Shown here piece by piece: positions 50,364 through 58,472 of a stretch of DNA of 64,000 bases. Under the pieces are notes generated by a model. It did not search any database. It saw nothing but the letters and a program-made list of their open reading frames with translations, and had not been told where the DNA came from. This stretch comes from Pseudomonas vanderleydeniana (GTDB lineage: Bacteria > Pseudomonadota > Gammaproteobacteria > Pseudomonadales > Pseudomonadaceae). Numbering within the stretch: position 1 is the stretch's first letter; every line of letters starts with the position of its first letter. The stretch is from assembly GCF_014268755.2 (NCBI RefSeq), contig NZ_CP077093.1, positions 62,001 to 126,000 on the forward strand. The letters are read 5' to 3'. The translations under genes and the position numbers were made by a program.

Positions 50364-52649
50364 TTAAAGCGACGAGTATTTCTTGCGCAGACGCTGACGA
50401 ATCAGCTCCGCGAGGGTGTTCATGATGAACGTGAACAGCAGCAGCACCAGTGCCGAGAGGAACAGCACGCGGTAATGGCTACCGCCCACCTCCGACTCCG
50501 GCATCTCCACCGCGACGTTCGCCGCCAGGGTGCGCAGGCCCTCGAACAGGTTCATCTCCATGACCGGCGTGTTACCGGTGGCCATCAGCACGATCATGGT
50601 CTCGCCCACGGCACGGCCCAGGCCGATCATCAGCGCCGAGAAGATGCCCGGGCTGGCGGTGAGGATCACCACCCGCGTCATGGTCTGCCAAGGCGTGGCG
50701 CCGAGGGCCAGCGAGCCCAGGGTCAGGCTGCGTGGCACACTGAACACGGCGTCTTCGGCGATCGAATAGATGTTCGGGATCACCGCGAAGCCCATGGCCA
50801 GGCCGACCACCAGGGCGTTGCGCTGGTCGTAGGTAATGCCCAGGTCGTGGGAGATCCACAGGCGCATGTCACCGCCGAAGAACCACGATTCCAGGTGCGG
50901 GCTCATGAACAGCGAGAGCCAGCCAACGAATAGGATCACCGGGATCAGGATCGCGCTTTCCCAACCGTCCGGCACCCGCAGGCGCAGCGACTCGGGCAGG
51001 CGGCTCCAGGCGAACCCGGCGACCAGGATGCCAATCGGCAGCAACAGCAGCAGGCTGAAGATCCCCGGCAGGTGGCCTTCGACATACGGCGCCAGGAACA
51101 GGCCGGCGAAGAAACCGAGGATCACCGTCGGCATCGCCTCCATCAGCTCGATCACCGGCTTGACCTTGCGGCGCATGCCCGGGGCCATGAAGTAGGCGGT
51201 GTAGATCGCCGCGGCGATCGCCAGGGGTGCCGCCAGCAGCATGGCGTAGAACGCGGCCTTCAGGGTACCGAAGGTCAGCGGCGACAGGCTCAGCTTGGGC
51301 TCGAAGTCGGTGTTGGCGGCGGTCGATTGCCAGACGTATTTCGGTGCGTCGTAGTTCTCGTACCAGACCTTGCTCCACAGCGCGCTCCAGGACACTTCCG
51401 GATGCGGGTTGTCGAGCACCAGCGGCTGGATCTTGCCGCCCTGTTCGATGATCACCCGGTTGGCGCGTGGCGACAGGCCGAACAGGCCCGGGCCATCGAC
51501 CACCTGCTCGACCAGCAGGGTACGGTGCGCGGTGCTGTGGAACACCCCGAGTTTGCCGGCGGCATCCAGGGCGACGAAGCCCTTGCGACGCTCTTCGGCC
51601 GTGATCTCGACGATCGGCGTGGTGCCCATCTGGAAGCTGCGGATCGGTTTCAGGCGCAGTTCGCCATCGGTGTCGCGGGCCATGAACCACTGGCCGAGAC
51701 CACCCTTGGAGTCACCGATGATCAGCGAGATGCCACCCACCAGCTGTGCACTGGCGGTCACTTCGGTGTTGGCGTCCTCGAGCAGCTTGTAGCGGCCGTT
51801 CAGGCTCTTGTCGCGCAGGCTGAACACATCGGCCTGGGCACGCCCGTTGATCACGTACAGCCACTGCTGGCGCGGATCGATATAGATAGCCTTCACCGGC
51901 TCGGTCATCTGCGGCAGGTCGATGCTCTTCTGCTCGCTGGTGACCTCGCCAGTCATCATGTTCTCTTCCTTGGTCAGCGCCAGCACATGCAGCTGCGAGC
52001 CATTGGAACCCACGACGATCAGCGTCGAATCGCTGGCGTTGAGGTTCACGTGCTCGAGGGCATGCCCCTGCGCATCCAGGGTGATCGGCGTTTCACCATA
52101 GGGGTACTCGATCGCCGGGGTGATGGTCTTCTTGCCATCCGGGTAGGTCACTTTGTAGGTGTGGCGGAACACCAGCGCCTGGCCGTTGGACAGGCCGACG
52201 ATCACCAGGGGAACGCCTGGCTGATCCTTGCTGATGGAGGTCACCGTGGTGCCGGCCGGCAGCGGGAGGCTCAGGCGAGACAGCTCGGCCGCCCCTTCGA
52301 CAGCGAAGAACAGGACCTGCCCCTGGTCGGAAACCCGCATGCCCACCTGGTTCTGTTCTTCCAGTGAGATCATCAGCGGGTTGCCGGCATCGCGCATCCA
52401 GGCTGGGCTGACAGCTTTTTCCGCCGTCAGCGAGGCACCCTGGAACAGCGGCATGACCACATAGCCCAGGAAGAAGAAAATCAACGTGATGGCCGCGAGC
52501 ACGGCCAGGCCGCCGACGAACACGTACCAACGGGTCAGACGGTCCTTGAGCGCACGGATTTGGCGCTTGCGCTTGAGTTCAGGCGTATTGAAATCAATGC
52601 GCTTGGGAGGGGAAGTCGTAGTCATGGTGGAATTGGCCAGATCGTTCAT
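50364..52649 (-). CDS. pstC: Phosphate ABC transporter permease PstC (extended form)
   Basis: This is the second channel subunit of the Pst transporter. The 761-residue protein is more than twice the E. coli length. A first membrane segment (about 42-64) is followed by a roughly 380-residue beta-rich insertion with repeat-like blocks (DSTLIVVGSNGSQLHVLALTK, RQQWLYVINGRAQADVFSLRD). The permease core follows, with RSLTLGSLALGATPWQTMTRVV. The ATG at 52649 was chosen; GTG at 52655 and ATG at 52625 are alternatives. A perfect PHO box lies 23 bp upstream. Confidence 0.92.
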   Translation of the reverse strand: MNDLANSTMTTTSPPKRIDFNTPELKRKRQIRALKDRLTRWYVFVGGLAVLAAITLIFFFLGYVVMPLFQGASLTAEKAVSPAWMRDAGNPLMISLEEQNQVGMRVSDQGQVLFFAVEGAAELSRLSLPLPAGTTVTSISKDQPGVPLVIVGLSNGQALVFRHTYKVTYPDGKKTITPAIEYPYGETPITLDAQGHALEHVNLNASDSTLIVVGSNGSQLHVLALTKEENMMTGEVTSEQKSIDLPQMTEPVKAIYIDPRQQWLYVINGRAQADVFSLRDKSLNGRYKLLEDANTEVTASAQLVGGISLIIGDSKGGLGQWFMARDTDGELRLKPIRSFQMGTTPIVEITAEERRKGFVALDAAGKLGVFHSTAHRTLLVEQVVDGPGLFGLSPRANRVIIEQGGKIQPLVLDNPHPEVSWSALWSKVWYENYDAPKYVWQSTAANTDFEPKLSLSPLTFGTLKAAFYAMLLAAPLAIAAAIYTAYFMAPGMRRKVKPVIELMEAMPTVILGFFAGLFLAPYVEGHLPGIFSLLLLLPIGILVAGFAWSRLPESLRLRVPDGWESAILIPVILFVGWLSLFMSPHLESWFFGGDMRLWISHDLGITYDQRNALVVGLAMGFAVIPNIYSIAEDAVFSVPRSLTLGSLALGATPWQTMTRVVILTASPGIFSALMIGLGRAVGETMIVLMATGNTPVMEMNLFEGLRTLAANVAVEMPESEVGGSHYRVLFLSALVLLLFTFIMNTLAELIRQRLRKKYSSL

Positions 52650-52655
52650 GCGCAC

Positions 52656-52689
52656 ACCCTAGCGATCCTGTATGACAGAAAGATGACAG
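52656..52689 (-). promoter_or_regulatory. pstC: Pho promoter of pstC with perfect PHO box
   Basis: On the minus strand CTGTCAT-CTTT-CTGTCAT (52689-52672) is an exact PHO box. Ten bases later TAGGGT (52661-52656) fits the -10 position. Transcription would start close to 52649, the pstC ATG itself. pstCAB can therefore be induced by PhoB independently of pstS. Confidence 0.8.
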
Positions 52690-52819
52690 TGCAGTGACGC
52701 ACGGAAGCCGCCGCCCAGCGTGGCTGGCAGCGGATTCGGAAATTATGTGTGTGGCTGGCGGGCTGTCTGCGAAGTGTCCTTCCAGGATCACTTGCGCGGG
52801 CAGGCCCGCCCCCACATAC

Positions 52820-52842
52820 CGGGGCTCAAGGCCCCGGCCCGA
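52820..52842 (-). terminator. Hairpin after pstS
   Basis: GGGGC/GCCCC arms around a short loop, with flanking GC pairs, lie a few bases past the pstS stop. No T-tract is present. It may limit read-through into pstC and keep pstS mRNA abundant. Confidence 0.45.
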
Positions 52843-52845
52843 TGC

Positions 52846-53838
52846 TTACTTCTTGGCGCCTTCGCTCAGGCCCAGTTCAGCCAGTGCCTTGGCGGCAACC
52901 TTGGCTGGCAGCGGGATGTAACCGTCCTTCACTACGACTTCCTGGCCCTGCTTGGACAGGACCATCTTCACGAACTCGGCTTCCAGCGGGGCCAGAGGCT
53001 TGTTCGGAGCCTTGTTGACGTAGACGTAGAGGAAACGCGACAGCGGGTATTTGCCGTTCAGGGCGTTTTCTTCGCTGTCTTCGATGAAGTCGGTGCTGCC
53101 TTTCTTGGCCAGGGCCACGGTCTTCACGCTGGCGGTCTTGTAGCCGATACCCGAGTAGCCGATACCGTTCAGCGAGGAGCTGATCGACTGCACCACGGAA
53201 GCCGAACCCGGCTGCTCGTTCACGTTAGGCTTGTAGTCGCCTTTGCACAGGGCTTCTTCCTTGAAGTAGCCGTAGGTGCCGGATACCGAGTTGCGACCGA
53301 ACAGCTGAACCGGCTTGTTGGCCAGGTCGCCCTTCACGCCCAGGTCACCCCAGGTCTTGACTTCGGACTTGGCACCGCACAGGCGGGTCGAGGAGAAGAT
53401 CGCGTCGACCTGCTCCATGGTCAGTTCCTTGATCGGGTTGTCCTTGTGGACGAACACCGCCAGGGCGTCGACAGCCACCGGGATAGCGGTAGGCTTGTAG
53501 CCGTACTTCTGCTCGAAGGCAGCCAGTTCGGTGTCCTTCATCTTGCGGCTCATCGGGCCGAGGTTCGAAGTGCCTTCAGTCAGTGCGGGCGGTGCGGTAG
53601 CGGAACCGGCGGCCTGAATCTGGATGTTCACGTTCGGGTATTCTTTCTTGTAACCCTCTGCCCACAGGGTCATGAGGTTTGCCAGGGTGTCGGAACCGAC
53701 GCTGGACAGGTTGCCCGAAACGCCTTGTACTTTGGTGTAGGCGGGGATGGACGGGTCTACACCAGCGGCCACCGCGTGGGCAGTCGCGACGCCAGCAGCG
53801 ACAAACGTCATTGCCGCCATCAAACGCTTCAGTTTCAT
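52846..53838 (-). CDS. pstS: Phosphate ABC transporter substrate-binding protein PstS
   Basis: PstS captures phosphate in the periplasm for PstCAB. The 330-residue precursor has a signal peptide ([22 protein letters not shown]) and phosphate-binding blocks including [12 protein letters not shown] and [15 protein letters not shown]. Its length is normal. It is transcribed from its own PHO-box promoter and stands 196 bp before pstC, so it can be made in excess of the transporter. Confidence 0.97.
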   Translation of the reverse strand: MKLKRLMAAMTFVAAGVATAHAVAAGVDPSIPAYTKVQGVSGNLSSVGSDTLANLMTLWAEGYKKEYPNVNIQIQAAGSATAPPALTEGTSNLGPMSRKMKDTELAAFEQKYGYKPTAIPVAVDALAVFVHKDNPIKELTMEQVDAIFSSTRLCGAKSEVKTWGDLGVKGDLANKPVQLFGRNSVSGTYGYFKEEALCKGDYKPNVNEQPGSASVVQSISSSLNGIGYSGIGYKTASVKTVALAKKGSTDFIEDSEENALNGKYPLSRFLYVYVNKAPNKPLAPLEAEFVKMVLSKQGQEVVVKDGYIPLPAKVAAKALAELGLSEGAKK

Positions 53839-53903
53839 GCCTTGCTCCTAGCAGAGAGGGTTGTAAGTCGGGGCCAAGTATCAGTAGGCCGCATGAACAC
53901 TCT

Positions 53904-53932
53904 ATGACTAGTTTGTGACAGTTAGATGAAAG
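53904..53932 (-). promoter_or_regulatory. pstS: PHO box cluster of pstS (three heptads)
   Basis: On the minus strand the order is CTTTCAT - CTAA - CTGTCAC - AAAC - TAGTCAT, three heptads in 11 bp register, suitable for two overlapping PhoB dimers. A clear -10 hexamer was not identified. The outer heptad overlaps the terminator hairpin of the upstream MFS gene. Confidence 0.72.
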
Positions 53933-53961
53933 GCCAGCATCCGCAAGGATTGCTGGCCTTT
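53929..53961 (-). terminator. Terminator of the MFS transporter gene
   Basis: Perfect arms AAAGGCCAGC (53929-53938) and GCTGGCCTTT (53952-53961) form a stem after the MFS stop, with TTTCATCT following on the minus strand. Confidence 0.8.
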
Positions 53962-53997
53962 CTCATTGAAACGGCTGGAGCCCTTGAAATACGGGGC

Positions 53998-55287
53998 TTA
54001 GCGGGACTTCGACCAGAGATAGCCACCCACCAGAACGCCGACGCTGCAAATTATTGCAACATAATACGCGGGGCCCATCGGGCTCTCCTTGAGCAGCAGG
54101 GTCACCACCATCGGGGTCAGGCCGCCGAAGATCGCGTATGCCAGGTTGTAGGAGAACGACAGGCCGCTGAAGCGCACCACCGCCGGAAAGGCCTTGACCA
54201 TCACATAAGGCACGGCGCCGATGGTGCCGACGAACAGGCCGCTCAGCGCATACAGCGGGAACAGCCACTCGGGATGGGCGGCCACGGTGCTGTAGAAAGT
54301 CCAGAAGGTCGCCATCAGCGCCAGGCTGCCGATGACGAACACCCGGCCCGCGCCAAAGCGGTCGGCCAGGGCACCGGATGCGATGCAACCCAGGGTCAGG
54401 CACACGGTGGCCAGGCTGTTGGCCTGCAGCGATACCGTCGGAGTGAAGTGAAAGAGGGTCTGCAGCACGGTCGGGGTCATCAGGATCACCACCACCACGC
54501 CGGCGGAGAGCAGCCAGGTCAGCAGCATCGAGATGATGATCGCACCACGATGGTCACGCAGTACCGCGCCCAGGGGAATGCCATCGGACAGTGCCTTGCG
54601 CTGCTGCAGCTCGGCGAATACCGGGGTCTCGTGCAACCAGCGGCGCAGGTACACCGAGAACAGACCGAACACCCCGCCCAGCAGGAACGGGATACGCCAG
54701 GCGTAGTCGCTCACTTCCACCGGGCTATAAAGGCTGTTGATCAGGGTCGCGACCAGCGAGCCGAGCAGGATACCGGCGGTCAGGCCCGAGGTCAGGGTGC
54801 CGCAGGCGAAGCCGATCTGCCGCTCCGGTACGTGCTCGGCGACGAACACCCAGGCGCCCGGTACCTCGCCACCAATGGCGGCGCCCTGGATCACCCGCAT
54901 CAACAGCAGCAGGATCGGCGCCCAGATGCCGATCTGCGCATAGGTGGGCAGCAGGCCCATGATCAGGGTCGGCACGGCCATCATGAAGATGCTCAGGGTG
55001 AACATCTTCTTGCGGCCCAGCAGGTCACCGAAGTGCGCCATGACGATGCCGCCCAGCGGCCGCGCCAGGTAACCGGCGGCGAAGATCCCGAAGGTCTGCA
55101 TCAGGCGCAGCCATTCCGGCATCTCGGCCGGGAAGAACAGCTTGCCGACCACCGCCGCGAAGAACACGAAGATGATGAAGTCGTAGAACTCCAGCGCGCC
55201 TCCCAGGGCCGATAGCGACAAGGTCTTGTAGTCATTTCGGGTCAGCGGGCGCGCGGGCTGCGCAAGGCTGGGAGACACAGTACTCAT
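53998..55287 (-). CDS. MFS transporter, metabolite:H+ symporter (MHS) family
   Basis: The 429-residue protein has twelve predicted membrane segments and the MHS pattern. The start is LSLSALGGALEFYDFIIFVFFAAVVGKLFFP, the first cytoplasmic loop is ARPLGGIVMAHFGDLLGRKK, and RVIQGAAIGGEVPGAWVFVAEH follows. MHS members import organic acids or osmolytes with protons. The substrate cannot be told from sequence. It is a single-gene unit with its own terminator, divergent from the thioesterase gene. Confidence 0.9.
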   Translation of the reverse strand: MSTVSPSLAQPARPLTRNDYKTLSLSALGGALEFYDFIIFVFFAAVVGKLFFPAEMPEWLRLMQTFGIFAAGYLARPLGGIVMAHFGDLLGRKKMFTLSIFMMAVPTLIMGLLPTYAQIGIWAPILLLLMRVIQGAAIGGEVPGAWVFVAEHVPERQIGFACGTLTSGLTAGILLGSLVATLINSLYSPVEVSDYAWRIPFLLGGVFGLFSVYLRRWLHETPVFAELQQRKALSDGIPLGAVLRDHRGAIIISMLLTWLLSAGVVVVILMTPTVLQTLFHFTPTVSLQANSLATVCLTLGCIASGALADRFGAGRVFVIGSLALMATFWTFYSTVAAHPEWLFPLYALSGLFVGTIGAVPYVMVKAFPAVVRFSGLSFSYNLAYAIFGGLTPMVVTLLLKESPMGPAYYVAIICSVGVLVGGYLWSKSR

Positions 55288-55831
55288 GCAAGGCTTCTCT
55301 TATATAGGTTGGCTGATAGATCCGCGCGGCCCGGTCGCAACGTCACCGGCGTCGATCCGGCAAAGATCGCACAAGCACGGTTGTAGTAAAACGATAAACC
55401 GGTAAAACATGTCGACAGTGGGCAAGGCGTTGTCCTGACGGCCGACAGACTGCGTGGCACCGCAAAGCCCGACGAGCGGAAAAATCTTTTGCCGAGGGCC
55501 AGGGCCACCCGGGCGCTACAGGCGGGCGAAAGGTCGGGAAAAGATAATAAAATGTTTCAGAAAGTAAGTAATGTCCCGATATAGAGCGATCGAAAGGGCT
55601 TTGCGACGGTCGTAGTCAAGCGGGTCGCTCGATATACTGGTGGCTGTCCCTGCGAGGGGTGCTGTGCCAAAACGTCGTTGGAAGATCCTTCCAGCCGGTT
55701 TCGCAGAGTTTCCCTTTAGTACGCCTTAGAGAAACGTGACGAACGTAGCATGTTCGGGCTGAATCGTTTTTCCTGAAGACGGCTATTCACCTGCAATACC
55801 CACGTAGCGTCATGGGTCAGAGGCCCTGAAT
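55288..55831. promoter_or_regulatory. 544 bp divergent intergenic region
   Basis: This gap separates the MFS gene from the thioesterase gene. A TATACT hexamer at 55633-55638 is a candidate -10 for rightward transcription, though no good -35 lies at standard distance. That start would leave a leader of about 190 bases with several small stems. No coding sequence with normal codon bias is present. A small RNA cannot be excluded. Confidence 0.45.
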
Positions 55832-56233
55832 ATGATCGAACTCGAACAAGAAGACCCCATCCCGCAAGGCGACCTTGCCCTGCAAATCACCGCCTTGCCG
55901 CGTGAAACCAACGGTTTCGGCGATATCTACGGCGGTTGGCTGGTCAACCAGATGGACCTGGCCGGCACCGCCATGTCCAGCAAGATCGCCGGTGGTCGCG
56001 TCGCCACCGTCGCCATCGACCGCATGGCCTTCCTCGTGCCGGTCGCGGTCGGCGCCCAACTGTCCTTTTATACCCAGGCCCTGGAAATCGGCCGCAGCTC
56101 GATCCGGATGATGGTCGAGGTGTGGAGTGACGACCCGCTGTCCAGCGAATGGCGCAAGGTCACCGAGGCGGTATTCGTGTTCGTCGCCATCGACGGCAGC
56201 GGCCGCACCCGTTCCGTGCCACGGCGCGCCTGA
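55832..56233 (+). CDS. Acyl-CoA thioesterase (YciA-type hotdog fold)
   Basis: The enzyme hydrolyses acyl-CoA to free acid and CoA in the cytoplasm. The 133-residue protein has the hotdog core ETNGFGDIYGGWLVNQMDLAGTAMSSKIAGGRVATVAIDRMAFL, where the GGWLVNQMDLAG helix carries the catalytic Asp. The family length is 130-160. It lies 55 bp before the mutarotase gene in the same direction. Confidence 0.92.
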   Translation: MIELEQEDPIPQGDLALQITALPRETNGFGDIYGGWLVNQMDLAGTAMSSKIAGGRVATVAIDRMAFLVPVAVGAQLSFYTQALEIGRSSIRMMVEVWSDDPLSSEWRKVTEAVFVFVAIDGSGRTRSVPRRA

Positions 56234-56288
56234 ACCCGCGGCGTTTTTTTGCGGTCCATTGCAGTCCAAATTGCCGAGCGAGAACACC

Positions 56289-57191
56289 ATGAGCACGCCC
56301 CACGTTGAAACGGTCAAGCTGGATGAACTCAACTGCTGGAAGATCAGCCACGGCCAGGCCGAGTTGCTGGTTGCCCAGCAGGGAGCACACATCCTCAGCT
56401 ATCAGTTGGCCGGCGAACAGCCCGTCATCTGGCTGAACGACCAGGCCCAGTTCAAGCACGGCAAGAGCATTCGCGCCGGCGTCCCGGTGTGCTGGCCGTG
56501 GTTCGGCGTGTTCCAACGTAACCCCGACAGCGTCCAGGCGATGCGCCAAAGCAGCGAGGAGCCAACCGCCCACGGTTTCGTCCGGACCCTGGAGTGGAGC
56601 CTGCTCGGCATCCAGGCCGACGCCGACGGCGTGCTGGCCGAATTCACCCTGCCGCTGCCCGAGGCGGGCCTACCGGGCTGGCCGCACAAGGTCGGGCTGA
56701 AGCTGGCGGCGCACCTGGGCGAGAAGCTGCACATCCGCCTCACCAGCGAGAACCTCGACGATCACCCGGTCACCCTCAGCCAGGCGCTGCATACCTACTT
56801 CGCGGTCAGCGACGTACGCAACGTCCATGTCGAAGGCCTCGACGGCCTGACCTACATCGACACCACGGATGACTGGAAGCCCGTCCAACAGCAGGGCGAA
56901 CTGCATTTCAGCGGCGAAACCGACCGCATCTACCTGGATACGCCGACGCAACTGAGCATCGTCGACCCGACCTGGGAACGGCGGATCGAGCTGACGGCCG
57001 AGGGCTCGCGCTCGGCGGTGATCTGGAACCCGTGGATCGAGCGCGCCAGCAAACTGGCCGACATGGCCGACGATGGCTGGCAGAAGATGCTCTGCATCGA
57101 GACGGCGAACGTGATGAACGATGTGGTGACCCTGGCCCCGGGGGCCAGCCATGTGCTGGGCGTGACCATCGGCAGCCGCCGCCTGGGCTGA
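56289..57191 (+). CDS. D-hexose-6-phosphate mutarotase (YeaD family)
   Basis: This enzyme interconverts alpha and beta anomers of hexose 6-phosphates. The frame opens earlier inside the thioesterase gene, but the ATG at 56289 gives the normal 300-residue product. It shows the aldose-epimerase-like blocks GQAELLVAQQGAHILSYQL, AGVPVCWPWFG, AHGFVRTLEW and ALHTYFAVSD, and a C-terminal IETANVMNDVVTLAPGASH. Catalytic His and Glu positions appear present. Confidence 0.9.
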   Translation: MSTPHVETVKLDELNCWKISHGQAELLVAQQGAHILSYQLAGEQPVIWLNDQAQFKHGKSIRAGVPVCWPWFGVFQRNPDSVQAMRQSSEEPTAHGFVRTLEWSLLGIQADADGVLAEFTLPLPEAGLPGWPHKVGLKLAAHLGEKLHIRLTSENLDDHPVTLSQALHTYFAVSDVRNVHVEGLDGLTYIDTTDDWKPVQQQGELHFSGETDRIYLDTPTQLSIVDPTWERRIELTAEGSRSAVIWNPWIERASKLADMADDGWQKMLCIETANVMNDVVTLAPGASHVLGVTIGSRRLG

Positions 57192-57202
57192 AGATTCGCG
57201 CC

Positions 57203-57334
57203 TGTGGCGAGCGGGCTTGCCCGCGCTCGACTGCAAGCAGTCGTAAAACCTATGTACTCGGTGTGCCTGACACGCCGGGTACATAGCGTCGAGGGCCGCT
57301 TCGCGACCCAGCGCGCGCGAGCCCGCTCGCCACA
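57203..57334. repeat. Palindromic intergenic element, GTGGCGAGCGG type
   Basis: Outer arms TGTGGCGAGCGGGCT (57203-57217) and AGCCCGCTCGCCACA (57320-57334) are perfect reverse complements. An internal stem includes TATGTAC and GTACATA. The arms match the element upstream of vgrG (20161-20304). Confidence 0.85.
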
Positions 57335-57371
57335 ATGAGAAACGTGCAATCTACAGATCCGACTCCTTCCC

Positions 57372-57478
57372 GATCGTTCCCACGCTCCGCGTGGGAACGC
57401 AATCCGTGACGCTCTGCGTCACAAGAGCGGACGCTGAGCGTCCTGAGAGGCATTCCCACGCGGAGCGTGGGAACGATC
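57372..57478. repeat. Palindromic intergenic element, GTTCCCACGC type
   Basis: Outer arms of 26 bp at 57372-57397 and 57453-57478 share the core GTTCCCACGC..GCGTGGGAAC and are nearly perfect reverse complements; each is itself palindromic. Two inner stems lie at 57406-57422 (GTGACG..CGTCAC) and 57430-57442 (GACGC..GCGTC). Together with the preceding element it fills the 313 bp gap before the DUF3299 gene. Confidence 0.85.
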
Positions 57479-57504
57479 AGCGATCAGCAAACGATCAAGA
57501 AAAC

Positions 57505-58041
57505 CTACAGATCCGATTCCTTCACCACCCGCACCTTTGCCGCATCCAGCGCATACGCCGCATCGGCCAAGTCATTGCTGACCTTTTCGATCTTCAGCGT
57601 ACCAACGACCCACAGCGGCGTGTAGATGTCATCCAGTTTCAGCCCCTTGGGGTAACGCACCAGCACCAGCTGGTTCGGTGGCGGCGGCGGCACGTGGATG
57701 CAGGCGCCCGGGTAGGGAACCAGGAAGAACAGCGTGCTACGGCCCTTGGCGTCGGTTTCCAGCGGCACCGGATAACCGCCGATGCGGATGTCCTTGCCGT
57801 TCATGGCCGCGACGGTCTTGGTCGAATACATCACCGCCGGCAGACCCTTGCTCTGCTTCAAGCCACCCTTGGCCGTAAACGTACCCTGGGCCTCGGGCGA
57901 GTTGTGATCGATTTCCGGCATTTGCTCGAGGGCTTTCTGGTCCGACTTGGGCATCAGTTCCAGCCAGTCGGTTTCCGGGAGCTCGGCCGCATGGGCCAGG
58001 CCGCTGCCCAGCAGGAGAAGTGTCAACAGGAGACGACGCAT
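57505..58041 (-). CDS. Secreted DUF3299 protein
   Basis: The 178-residue precursor has a signal peptide (MRRLLLTLLLLGSGLAHA) and a periplasmic domain with DWLELMPKSDQKALEQMPEIDH, IRIGGYPVPLE and FFLVPYPGACIHVPPPPPNQ. This is the DUF3299 pattern. The single mature cysteine in PGACIHVPPP is conserved in the family as I know it. Function is unknown. Related genes sit near efflux or metal genes, but none is here. Confidence 0.85.
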   Translation of the reverse strand: MRRLLLTLLLLGSGLAHAAELPETDWLELMPKSDQKALEQMPEIDHNSPEAQGTFTAKGGLKQSKGLPAVMYSTKTVAAMNGKDIRIGGYPVPLETDAKGRSTLFFLVPYPGACIHVPPPPPNQLVLVRYPKGLKLDDIYTPLWVVGTLKIEKVSNDLADAAYALDAAKVRVVKESDL

Positions 58042-58079
58042 GAGGAACTCGGCAGGAGGGAATCAGGCGGGCATTCTAG

Positions 58080-58106
58080 CCCCTCTGCGCAGGACGCGCA
58101 GAGGGG
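58080..58106 (-). terminator. Hairpin after the GlsB-like gene
   Basis: Perfect arms CCCCTCTGCGC (58080-58090) and GCGCAGAGGGG (58096-58106) with a 5-base loop lie 14 bp beyond the stop. No T-run follows, but the stem is strong. Confidence 0.7.
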
Positions 58107-58120
58107 ATTATCGGGTCGGC

Positions 58121-58366
58121 TCAGCTCTTCTTGATCATCCCGTAGATCACCAGCAGGACGATGGCACCGACGACAGCCCCGATGAAACCGGCACCCTGCC
58201 CGGCATGGTAGATACCCAGTGCCTGACCACCGTAGGTCGCGGCGATCGAGCCGCCGATACCCAGCAGAATGGTCATGATCCAACCCATGCTGTCATCGCC
58301 CGGCTTGAGGAAACGTGCCACGAGGCCAACGATCAAGCCGATGAAGATGGTTCCAATGATACCCAT
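58121..58366 (-). CDS. GlsB/YeaQ/YmgE family small membrane protein
   Basis: The 81-residue protein consists of three hydrophobic helices rich in glycine (MGIIGTIFIGLIVGLVARFLKPG, WIMTILLGIGGSIAATYGG, GFIGAVVGAIVLLVIYGMIKKS), the standard pattern of transglycosylase-associated/GlsB stress proteins. It sits in the inner membrane. The family is associated with stress responses, without a defined biochemical activity. It is a single-gene unit. Confidence 0.9.
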   Translation of the reverse strand: MGIIGTIFIGLIVGLVARFLKPGDDSMGWIMTILLGIGGSIAATYGGQALGIYHAGQGAGFIGAVVGAIVLLVIYGMIKKS

Positions 58367-58472
58367 GACGTTTCCTCTGAATGGTTGCCCCCAACCAAAG
58401 CCTAGTTCGGCCTCGGCATCTTGCCATCAGAGGACGGCGGGGACCGATGGTTCCCGCCCGCCTGGATAACTT

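Noticed and set aside
48567..50933. A 788-codon open frame on the plus strand
   Set aside because: It is antisense to pstA and the end of pstC. It is rich in His, Gln and Arg and has no family resemblance.
53926..55215. A 429-codon open frame on the plus strand
   Set aside because: It mirrors the MFS transporter gene on the opposite strand, and the transporter has clear membrane segments and motifs.
55284..55508. A 74-codon minus-strand frame before the MFS gene
   Set aside because: It has no ribosome-binding site or family resemblance, and its codon use is unlike that of neighbouring genes.
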